Below, in pieces: positions 1 to 6,647 of a stretch of 20,415 nt of DNA. Both the position numbers and the translations under genes were made by a program. The notes under the pieces were generated by a model, which worked only from the letters and a program-made list of their open reading frames with translations, did not search any database and was not told where the DNA came from. Each line of letters opens with the position of its first letter. Position 1 is the first letter of the stretch. Source of the stretch: Bacillota bacterium (lineage in GTDB: Bacteria; Bacillota; UBA4882; UBA8346); assembly GCA_023436305.1 (NCBI GenBank), contig JAEZJQ010000002.1, positions 1-20,415 of the forward strand, read 5' to 3'.

Positions 1-3000
1 CTCCCGGTAGGTCAGTGTTTCATTTTTATATTGCAGGGCGATGGCCTCGGGAGTCCTGGCCGCTTGCTCTTCAAACAATTGGTAAATCGTCTTGTCTTTC
101 GCATATTCTACCCGGGTGGCATTGAAGTCTTCCAAAATCGTTTGTTTTTCCCGGCTGGACAAAATTTCGATCTCCGCAATTTTAACTTGAGGATTCTCCA
201 CTACCGATTGCAAAATGCAGATCAGTGAGTCCATCAAACGCCGGACGGTTTCCTTGGCAAATAACTTGGTGCTGTATTCCAAGGTATTGACCAGTTTTCC
301 ATCAGCTTCAAATGAAGTCAGGGTAAGATCCATTTTAGCGGTTATGTTCTCAAGTTCATAGGGCGTGAACTGTAAAGCGGAGCTTTCAATTTTATAATTA
401 CTCATATTTTGTAAGATAAACATCACGTCAAACAATGGATTACGGCTTAAATCCCGCTGTAAATTCAAAACTTCAACCAGTTCTTCGAACTGATAATCCT
501 GATTCTCGTAGGCCTTCAAAGAATTCTCTTTAACTTCGGCCAGAAATTCCGTAAAGGTTTTCACCCGTGCCGGATAATTCCGCATCGCCAGATTATTGAT
601 AAATACACCGATGATCTTCTCCAGATCAGCGTGGGGCCGTCCGGCAATCGTCGAACCGATTACAATATCTTCCTGTCCGCTATATTTGGATAGAAGGATA
701 TTCAATGCCGCCAATAATATCATATATAAAGTGGCTCCGGTTTCCAAGGCTAACCGGTTGAGTTTTTGAGTGAGTTCCGGTTCGATTTCAAATTTTAACT
801 GATCTCCCGCGAAACTTTGAACGGTTGGCCGGGGATAATCCGTTGGCAGGTTTAACACCGGTATCTCATCCGAAAAACGGCTTACCCAATATGCTTCCAG
901 TTCTTTGATTTTGCTGGTTTTATGCAACTCATTTTGCCAGACGGCGTAATCCTTATACTGGATTCGTAATTCAGGCAATTCTTCACCATTATATAACCTG
1001 ATAAACTCCCCGGTTAATATACTTGTCGATGTTCCATCGGCAATAATGTGATGGGTATCATAGATCATGATATGTTTTTGCTGGGAAAGCTCGATAAGCT
1101 TCACTCTCAATAAGGGAGCTTTGCTTAAGTCAAACGGCTGAATAAATTCCCGGATCTTTTCTTCCAGTTTATCGTCTCCCATTTTCTGATAACTGATTTC
1201 AAAATCCACCGCCTCATGAATTTTCTGGACCGGTTCTCCAGCTACGATTTCAAAAGAGGTCCGGTACGCTTCATGCCTTGCTACCAAAGTCCGAAATACT
1301 TTCTCCAGGCGTTTTTTATCCGGTTCTCCTTCGATGATAACGGCGCCGGTCATGTTATAACTTATCCCGCCACCATCCATCCGGCTTACAATATACATTC
1401 GCTTCTGGGAAGCGGAAACCGGGTAATACTCCTTCTTTTCGACAACCTTGATGGCGGAATGGATGTTTTTCTCCATGTTGGCAATCCGCCTGGCCAGTTC
1501 CTTCACGGTGGGCCCGTTGAATATATCTCTGAGCGGTAATTCCACATTCAGTTCCTTATGGATTTTCAGGATCACCTGGGTGGCGTTTAGGGAGTGCCCG
1601 CCCAAATCAAAGAAACTGTCATTGGTCCCGATTTTTTCGATTTCCAAGACTTCCCGCCAGATCTCCACCAGTTTGGCCTCGATTTCATTCTCCGGCGCTT
1701 CATAATTGATCCCGGTGTCGATACCGCTGATTTCCGGTTCCGGTAAAGCCTTCCGATCCACTTTCCCATTGGGGGTCAAGGGCAGTTTCTCCAGCCGCAC
1801 GAAATACGACGGGATCATGTAATCCGGAAGTTTCTGCCCGAGCAACCGCCGCAGTTCCTTTTTATCCGGTTCGGCCCCGCCAATGGTGGTGTAATACGCG
1901 GCCAAATAACAGTCGCCTTCCCCTTTTTCAAACCCGGCCACGATACTTTTTTGGATCCCCATGATGTTATCCAGCGCCGCCTCGATCTCTCCCAACTCGA
2001 TCCGGTAGCCCCGGATCTTCACCTGAAAATCCTTCCGGCCCAGGAATTCGAGGCGTCCGTCCGGCATCATTCGCCCCAGATCACCGCTCCGGAACACCCG
2101 CCCCTCTCCGGTTAACGGATTGGGGCCATAGCTTTCAGCGCTTTTCTCCGGCAAGTTCAGGTAATCAAGCGCCAGATATTCGCTGTCATAGATGATTTCT
2201 CCCACCCCGAATACCGGTACCTCCCTACCCACTTCATCCAGCAGGTAAATCTTGACTTCTTCCACCGGATATCCCACCGGAACCTGGGCCCCGGTGATTT
2301 CAGTCTCCTGATCAATAATTCCAAAGGTGCCGATGATGACTTCGGTGGCCCCGAACATGTTCACCAGGACACAGTCCCTCTCAAAATAACGTTTGAGCCG
2401 GTCCGCGTCTTTGGCGAGTATCGGTTCCCCGCCCAGCACCACCAGCCGGACCCGGTTGAATTTTTCTCCTTCCACTAAGCTATCCGTACAATACCGGTAC
2501 ACCATGGGCACCGAATGGAAGATGGTGATCCCTTCGGCCATGAGCCAATCCGCTACTTTTCTCAGGTTTCCCTCAGATTTTAAATCAAAGGGATATAAGG
2601 TCCCCCCGTTTAATAACATGCTGAAGATATCGATGGCCCCGGCCGAATGGCTGTAAGATGAGAATAAGGCCACTTTATCTTCGGGATTGATATGTAACTG
2701 ATTGGTGTAACGGCGGATAAAAGCCAGCACATTCCGGTGGGTTTGCGGGATTCCCTTGGGTCTTCCGGTGGAACCCGAGGTATACTTGATATAGGCGACT
2801 TGTTCCGGCCCGATGGCCAGATTCAAATTATCATCCCCGGTTTTGGGATTGATTTTACCGATATCAATGACCTGGATCTTTTTCCCGATTTTTTTCCCCA
2901 GCTCGGCGGCCAGGGTTACATTTTGATGATCCGTGACAATCAAGGACGCTCCCGAATCGCTTAACATATACGCCAACCGTTCCTTGGGATAGGTGGGGTC

Positions 3001-4806
3001 TAGCGGCAGATAGGCTTGTCCCGCTTTTAAGATACCGATGATCCCGGTGAATATATCCGGATCATTCCCGAATAATAGGGCCACGGGTTGGGTACCTTTT
3101 TGCTTTTCCCGGATTTGCCGCGCCAGTTGATTGGCCCGTTTATTGAGCGCTTCGTAGCTCAGTGCGTTGGAGCCCACTTTGGCGGCGATTTGGCTGGGAT
3201 ATTGCGTAACAATCGTCTCGAAACGTTCGATAATCGACCGGTTTACCGCCTCCGCCTCAAACTCCCGGTAGGGTGCGGCGATGTGAATGGAATGCCCCTG
3301 CCTTTGAATATCATGGGGGTTGAATACCCGGTAATCCTGCATCAGTTTTCCGGGGTTTCCGGTTATCTCTTTCAAAAGCCGAATATATTCCTGCATCAGA
3401 TATTCGATGGTGGAGCGCTTGAACAAACTGGTCCGGTAAATGCAATTCAACTGCACGGCATTCCCAATCTCGTTTAACAAAATCATCAGGTCGAAGGCAA
3501 AGGTATTACTCTGGTTTTCGTATTCACAGGGGGTGAATTTCAAGCCGCCCGCTTCAAACTGATAATTATTGGTATTAAATTCGGTTTGGGGATTGAATAA
3601 CGTATTAAACAACGGATTCCGGCTTAAATCAATGGGTATTTTCAGTTTGTCCAACAGCATTTCATATTGGTAATCCTGGTTTTCAAAGGCTTGTAAAGTG
3701 TTTTGTCTTACTTCATCCAGGAATTCGGCGAAGGTCCGGGTAAGATCAAGATGGTGCTTTAACGGCAAGGTATTGACGAACATCCCGATCATGTTTTGCA
3801 ACTCCGCGTCCCGCCGTCCCGCCACCGTGGTCCCGACAATGATCTCCTTTGCTCCGGTAAGTCGGGCTAAAAAAAGGTTATATCCGGCCAACAGCGTCAT
3901 AAATAAGGTGGTTTTTCGCTGCGCCGCCAATTGTTTCAGTTGGTTGGCCAGTGCTTCATCCAGCCAAAAATCAAGGGCTTCGCCCTGGAAGTTCATTACC
4001 GACGGCCGGGGATAATCGGTGGGTAAGTCGAGCTGCGGGATGGGTCCCGCGAATTTCTCCAGCCAGTACTTTTCCTGTTGTTGGATGGCGGCTGTCCCGG
4101 TGTTGTTTTGCCAATAGGCAAAATCCTTGTATTGAATCCGTAATTCCGGGAGGGATTCTTCATTGTATAATTTGGTGAACTCCCGCACTAACACGCTCAT
4201 GGACATTAAGTCGGAAATGATATGATGCATGTCATAGAGCAGGACGTGTTTCTCCGGCCCCACCCTAAGCAACTTGATCCGTAACAAGGGAGCCCGGCTT
4301 AAATCGAAGGGCTGAACAAACTGATGAATGGCCTCCGGCACCAAGGCTTCCTCCAGTTCCTGATAATCAACCGCCAGTTCCGCCTGAGGCTGAATCCGTT
4401 GGACCAGTTCCCCGTTAATGAAGGCAAAGGTGGTCCGGAAGGCTTCATGTCGTCGGACCAGTTCTTTAAAGGCTTTCGCCAGACGATCCGGGTCCAGTTT
4501 CCCTTCAATCCGGGTGGCTCCGGATATGTTATAACTGGTCTCGGCGCCTTCCAGTTGGCCGAGGATATATAACCGTTTTTGGGCGGCGGTGGCCGGATAA
4601 TTTTCTTGTTCCGGCGCCGGTTCAATAGCGGAATAAGGATTGACTTGTTTTAAAAAGTCGATGATCTCCGTCTTCCGCTCTTTGATTTCCGCCAGCAGTT
4701 CGGAGGTCATCACTCCCTGGGGCGCTTTGTAACGGAGAGTATCATTTTCCACCCAAATATGAATTTCCAAGTCCCGTAATTGGGATAAAAATTTAACCAC
4801 GGTCAT
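1..4806 (-). CDS. Nonribosomal peptide synthetase, 3' partial: TubC docking-C-A-PCP-C-A
   Basis: The frame is open without a stop from the ATG at 4806 to the window edge, giving 1602 complete codons. The start overlaps the nitroreductase stop by 14 bases; the nearest purine-rich site (GGAAGGG) is rather far upstream, so coupling probably drives initiation. Order: TubC-type docking domain 1-55; C1 68-500; A1 525-1025; carrier 1035-1108 (FFDLGGHSL, Ser1072); C2 1127-1555 with canonical HHIIADG (1252-1258); start of A2 from 1572 (YQLFEEQAARTPEAIAL). C1 has HHIISDL at 194-200. A1 has YTSGSTGRPKG (675-685), NMFGATE instead of NxYGPTE, and NGKVDRK (Lys1015). C1 and C2 are clear paralogues, sharing LPELRIQYKD and DLSRNPLF. 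The protein should extend the chain received from the KS-AT0-carrier protein by at least two residues. Confidence 0.96.
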   Translation of the reverse strand, partial: MTVVKFLSQLRDLEIHIWVENDTLRYKAPQGVMTSELLAEIKERKTEIIDFLKQVNPYSAIEPAPEQENYPATAAQKRLYILGQLEGAETSYNISGATRIEGKLDPDRLAKAFKELVRRHEAFRTTFAFINGELVQRIQPQAELAVDYQELEEALVPEAIHQFVQPFDLSRAPLLRIKLLRVGPEKHVLLYDMHHIISDLMSMSVLVREFTKLYNEESLPELRIQYKDFAYWQNNTGTAAIQQQEKYWLEKFAGPIPQLDLPTDYPRPSVMNFQGEALDFWLDEALANQLKQLAAQRKTTLFMTLLAGYNLFLARLTGAKEIIVGTTVAGRRDAELQNMIGMFVNTLPLKHHLDLTRTFAEFLDEVRQNTLQAFENQDYQYEMLLDKLKIPIDLSRNPLFNTLFNPQTEFNTNNYQFEAGGLKFTPCEYENQSNTFAFDLMILLNEIGNAVQLNCIYRTSLFKRSTIEYLMQEYIRLLKEITGNPGKLMQDYRVFNPHDIQRQGHSIHIAAPYREFEAEAVNRSIIERFETIVTQYPSQIAAKVGSNALSYEALNKRANQLARQIREKQKGTQPVALLFGNDPDIFTGIIGILKAGQAYLPLDPTYPKERLAYMLSDSGASLIVTDHQNVTLAAELGKKIGKKIQVIDIGKINPKTGDDNLNLAIGPEQVAYIKYTSGSTGRPKGIPQTHRNVLAFIRRYTNQLHINPEDKVALFSSYSHSAGAIDIFSMLLNGGTLYPFDLKSEGNLRKVADWLMAEGITIFHSVPMVYRYCTDSLVEGEKFNRVRLVVLGGEPILAKDADRLKRYFERDCVLVNMFGATEVIIGTFGIIDQETEITGAQVPVGYPVEEVKIYLLDEVGREVPVFGVGEIIYDSEYLALDYLNLPEKSAESYGPNPLTGEGRVFRSGDLGRMMPDGRLEFLGRKDFQVKIRGYRIELGEIEAALDNIMGIQKSIVAGFEKGEGDCYLAAYYTTIGGAEPDKKELRRLLGQKLPDYMIPSYFVRLEKLPLTPNGKVDRKALPEPEISGIDTGINYEAPENEIEAKLVEIWREVLEIEKIGTNDSFFDLGGHSLNATQVILKIHKELNVELPLRDIFNGPTVKELARRIANMEKNIHSAIKVVEKKEYYPVSASQKRMYIVSRMDGGGISYNMTGAVIIEGEPDKKRLEKVFRTLVARHEAYRTSFEIVAGEPVQKIHEAVDFEISYQKMGDDKLEEKIREFIQPFDLSKAPLLRVKLIELSQQKHIMIYDTHHIIADGTSTSILTGEFIRLYNGEELPELRIQYKDYAVWQNELHKTSKIKELEAYWVSRFSDEIPVLNLPTDYPRPTVQSFAGDQLKFEIEPELTQKLNRLALETGATLYMILLAALNILLSKYSGQEDIVIGSTIAGRPHADLEKIIGVFINNLAMRNYPARVKTFTEFLAEVKENSLKAYENQDYQFEELVEVLNLQRDLSRNPLFDVMFILQNMSNYKIESSALQFTPYELENITAKMDLTLTSFEADGKLVNTLEYSTKLFAKETVRRLMDSLICILQSVVENPQVKIAEIEILSSREKQTILEDFNATRVEYAKDKTIYQLFEEQAARTPEAIALQYKNETLTYRE
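1732..3234 (-). other. Divergent adenylation domain lacking Asp235
   Basis: The core motifs for ATP binding and adenylation are present (A3 YTSGSTGRPKG, A7 FRSGDLG, A8 DFQVKIRGYRIELGEIE, A10 NGKVDRKALP). The substrate region does not follow the amino acid pattern. The A4 stretch reads SYSHSAGAIDIFSMLLNG, which aligned to GrsA puts Ser721 where Asp235 normally salt-bridges the alpha-amino group. By eye the ten-position code is S-A-I-H-V-G-M-I-G-K, which matches no standard code I know. The substrate may be a beta-amino, hydroxy, keto, aryl or other acid. The domain resembles, from memory, a divergent branch common in cyanobacterial and myxobacterial clusters. Confidence 0.75.
4642..4806 (-). 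other. N-terminal TubC-type docking domain
   Basis: Residues 1-55 read MTVVKFLSQLRDLEIHIWVE, then NDTLRYKAPQGVMTSELLAE and a Lys/Glu-rich helix ending IIDFLKQ. This matches the remembered pattern of TubC N-terminal docking domains: an amphipathic helix, a beta hairpin with W-V-E and L-R-Y-x-A-P-x-G, then helices. In the tubulysin system and others the domain binds a short C-terminal peptide of the upstream megasynthase. It marks this protein as receiving its chain from another subunit. Confidence 0.9.
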
Positions 4807-5371
4807 TATTTTCGTCATACCCTTCCATGTTATAATTCACGATTTCGTCCAATCGTTTTCTGACTTTGGGACGAGGTTCATTGGATTTGGGATATCCCAA
4901 GCTTATCATTAAGGCGATTCTCTTGGAAGCGGGTATTTTGAGAAATTGTTTGATTTCCTTTTCGTTAAAACATCCTAAAGTACATGTTCCAAGCCCTTCT
5001 TCCGCCGCCCGAAGGCAAAAGTATGAAGCAGTCATCCCAATGTCAATTAAAAATTCAAAAACCTTACGGTTAAAGGCTCCCTTGATTTTAGAGACTAAAC
5101 TGGGCTGATCCACCGTAATCAATATTAATACCGGGGCTTGTAACGTAAATCGGTTAATGGGAACCGAAGCCTCCGTGCCGAATGTTTTTTTGGCGATGGT
5201 GTCCTTTAATTGCGGATCATCGATTACAATATAATTCCACGGCTGATAATTACAAGCCGATGGCGCCAAACGGGCTGCTTCCAGACAGCGGGTTATTTTA
5301 TAGCGTTCCACCGGCTTGTCCGAATACTCCCGCACGCTTTGCCGTATTTTTACCAATTCTGAAAATTGCAT
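4793..5371 (-). CDS. Nitroreductase-family FMN oxidoreductase
   Basis: The protein has 192 residues from the ATG at 5371, which gives the usual family N-terminus (MQFSELVKIRQSVREY). An ATG at 5386, overlapping the SDR stop as TAATG, would add five residues. GGGGG eight bases before 5371 favours the shorter form. Family features are RQSVREYSDKPV near the N-terminus (FMN phosphate contacts), APSACNYQPWNYIVI (37-51), EEGLGTC (125-130) and LMISLGYPKSNEPRPKVRK near the C-terminus. It probably works as an FMN-bound dimer using NAD(P)H or acting as an oxidase. In some natural product clusters relatives dehydrogenate azoline rings, but no cyclisation domain is visible here, so that role is not claimed. 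The last 14 bases overlap the start of the NRPS gene, implying translational coupling. Confidence 0.9.
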   Translation of the reverse strand: MQFSELVKIRQSVREYSDKPVERYKITRCLEAARLAPSACNYQPWNYIVIDDPQLKDTIAKKTFGTEASVPINRFTLQAPVLILITVDQPSLVSKIKGAFNRKVFEFLIDIGMTASYFCLRAAEEGLGTCTLGCFNEKEIKQFLKIPASKRIALMISLGYPKSNEPRPKVRKRLDEIVNYNMEGYDENNDRG

Positions 5372-5385
5372 TGACATTACCCCCA

Positions 5386-6417
5386 TTACACTTTTTGTAA
5401 CAATTTATCAATCGCAAGGCTTGTTGCAGCTTCATACTCCCCGATAACCCTATCCATCAAATCATTCCATGCTTCATCAATCACGCAATATTCCGGATGG
5501 GAGTCAAACCACTGAACGGATCGTTGAATTCCCTCCGCAAACGGTACCGTGGCTGTGAATTCGGGTACGAAACACTTGATTTTGCTGTTATCAAAAACCA
5601 CGCTTTCCGTCTTATCACCCAGGAGCCGTCCCTCCGCTTCGGGAACAACAGCGGCTAGAAATTCCGAGGGAATATGAACGGCATTGAGTTTTACCCCCGC
5701 TGCTTTTGCCATGGCTTCATAAATCATATTCCAAGTCAGGACTTCATCGGAAGTGATAATAAACGAATGCCCGATGGTTTGCATATTGCCGATGAGACCG
5801 ATAAACCCTTTGGCAAAATCGGTATTATGCGTCATTACCCAGAGCGAGGTTCCATCTCCGTGGATGACCACCTTTTTGCCCTTCCGCATCCGGTCGATTA
5901 GGGTCCATGTTTTCGTCCAACAGTTCAAGGAAGAGGGAATCATCGAGACACCATAAGTATTTGACGGTCTGACAATGGTTACCGGAAATCCGTGATTACG
6001 GTACTCATGGGTCAACAGTTCCTCACAGGCAATTTTATACTGGGAATATTGCCAATAAGGATTGGCGATGGGTGTTGATTCGGAGATTCGATAATTTCGG
6101 GCTGGTTTTTGAAAAATCGATGCCGTACTGATGAATATATATTGACTAATCTTTCCTTTGAATAATTCCAAATCGACCCGGACTTGTTCCGGTGTATAGG
6201 CGATCCAGTTGACCACAACGTCAAATTCATAGTTTTGCAGTGCTTTTGACACTTCGGCTAAATCCCGAATATCGCCTTTAATATGCTTGGCTCCTTCAGG
6301 AAAAAACATCCCCCGGTTCCCCCGGTTTAAAAGATATAGATCGATTCCTTTTTCCATGGCCAAACGTGAAACCGCTTCACTGATGACCCCGGTGCCTCCG
6401 ATGAATAATACTTTCAT
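5386..6417 (-). CDS. NAD(P)-dependent epimerase/dehydratase family protein (extended SDR)
   Basis: The protein has 343 residues from the ATG at 6417; the reading frame extends upstream to a TTG at 6483, but the Shine-Dalgarno site and promoter rule that start out. The N-terminal Rossmann motif is VLFIGGTGVIS (residues 3-13), in which the last Gly of the usual GxxGxxG is Ser. The catalytic pair is Tyr124 and Lys128 in YSQYK, with Ser97 to Ser100 (STAS) as the serine candidate. RPSNTYG (150-156) is typical of extended SDRs. It is soluble, with no signal peptide or membrane segment. Known relatives oxidise, reduce, epimerise or dehydrate sugar nucleotides and other small molecules, so the substrate here cannot be assigned. 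Its place between two megasynthase genes suggests tailoring of the product or precursor supply. The stop overlaps a TAATG with the next frame. Confidence 0.9.
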   Translation of the reverse strand: MKVLFIGGTGVISEAVSRLAMEKGIDLYLLNRGNRGMFFPEGAKHIKGDIRDLAEVSKALQNYEFDVVVNWIAYTPEQVRVDLELFKGKISQYIFISTASIFQKPARNYRISESTPIANPYWQYSQYKIACEELLTHEYRNHGFPVTIVRPSNTYGVSMIPSSLNCWTKTWTLIDRMRKGKKVVIHGDGTSLWVMTHNTDFAKGFIGLIGNMQTIGHSFIITSDEVLTWNMIYEAMAKAAGVKLNAVHIPSEFLAAVVPEAEGRLLGDKTESVVFDNSKIKCFVPEFTATVPFAEGIQRSVQWFDSHPEYCVIDEAWNDLMDRVIGEYEAATSLAIDKLLQKV

Positions 6418-6424
6418 TGAATAT

Positions 6425-6431
6425 GCTCCTT
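6425..6431 (-). promoter_or_regulatory. Shine-Dalgarno site deciding the SDR start
   Basis: AAAGGAG on the minus strand lies eight bases before the ATG at 6417. It supports this start over the in-frame TTG at 6483, which falls inside the -35 box. Confidence 0.85.
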
Positions 6432-6453
6432 TCAGTAACGATGATGGTTTCAA

Positions 6454-6483
6454 ATTATAAACCCGAACTAAAACTCGTATCAA
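6454..6483 (-). promoter_or_regulatory. Near-consensus promoter for the SDR-nitroreductase-NRPS genes
   Basis: Read on the minus strand, TTGATA (6483-6478) is followed after 18 bases by a perfect TATAAT (6459-6454). This is one mismatch from the sigma-A/sigma-70 consensus with an acceptable spacer. Transcription would start near 6447 and give a leader of about 30 bases before the ATG at 6417, which includes the Shine-Dalgarno site. It would let the tailoring genes and the downstream NRPS be expressed apart from the PKS genes. Confidence 0.7.
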
Positions 6484-6530
6484 TGAGGTAAAAATGTCTT
6501 TACAGATACGAAAGACCTTTCCACCTCATT
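6482..6530. repeat. Imperfect inverted repeat, arms 20 bases, loop 9 bases
   Basis: On the minus strand the outer arms AATGAGGT and ACCTCATT pair perfectly over 8 bases, and the inner arms GTCTTT and AAAGAC pair over 6. The six positions between them form two G-U pairs, three A-U pairs and one mismatch in RNA. The loop is CGTATCTGT. The repeat overlaps the outer edge of the -35 box. It is not followed by a T-run on either strand, so it is more likely an operator or an RNA structure on read-through transcripts than an intrinsic terminator. Confidence 0.75.
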
Positions 6531-6545
6531 CATTGCTCACCTCAT
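6522..6545. repeat. Tandem direct repeat CACCTCAT upstream of the promoter
   Basis: CACCTCAT occurs at 6522-6529 and again at 6538-6545, 16 bases apart. The first copy is part of the right arm of the inverted repeat. A related inverted copy (ATGAGGTA) lies at 6483-6490 over the -35 box. The arrangement would suit a dimeric regulator, but no known binding motif was recognised. Confidence 0.45.
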
Positions 6546-6647
6546 CGTACGGCATGGAACATACATTCCAAAAACGCCGGTTCCAACTTCTTAACTAAGC
6601 TCTACTTAACCGAAATTCTAAATATTACCGGTTCAGGCCGCGCGCGG

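Larger units (their letters stand above)
6418..6647. other. Intergenic regulatory region, 230 bases
   Basis: This is the only appreciable gap in the window, between the stop of the KS-AT0-carrier gene and the ATG of the SDR gene. From high to low coordinates it holds a CCGCGCGCGG palindrome at 6638-6647 abutting the stop codon, an AT-rich stretch, two direct CACCTCAT copies, a long inverted repeat, a promoter and a strong Shine-Dalgarno site. No GC-rich hairpin with a following T-run was seen, so no intrinsic terminator is called after the PKS gene. Confidence 0.7.

Noticed and set aside
1216..1539. Plus-strand open frames across the NRPS region, such as 107 codons here and 129 codons at 3088-3477
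   Set aside because: They lie antisense to a continuous, motif-rich NRPS frame (4806 to 1) and encode no recognisable domain. They arise from the codon use of the real strand.
1..4806. Near-repeated DNA between the two C domains of the NRPS, as a duplication or mobile repeat
   Set aside because: The similarity follows conserved C-domain motifs and is diverged in between, so it is ordinary paralogy between NRPS modules.
6418..6483. Upstream TTG start at 6483 for the SDR
   Set aside because: It lies in the -35 box, lacks a Shine-Dalgarno site, and the extra residues precede the normal N-terminal MKVLFIGGTG, which has AAAGGAG eight bases upstream.
6482..6530. Inverted repeat as a rho-independent terminator after the PKS gene
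   Set aside because: The stem is AT-rich and imperfect, with no T-run on either strand, and it lies over 100 bases after the stop and against a promoter.
6638..6647. CCGCGCGCGG palindrome next to the PKS stop codon
   Set aside because: It is perfect but only 10 bases with no loop and no T-run; short GC palindromes are expected by chance in this CCGG-rich sequence.
6418..6647. CRISPR array, tRNA, rRNA or insertion sequence
   Set aside because: No spaced repeat series, cloverleaf, rRNA segment or transposase fragment was seen here or elsewhere in the window.
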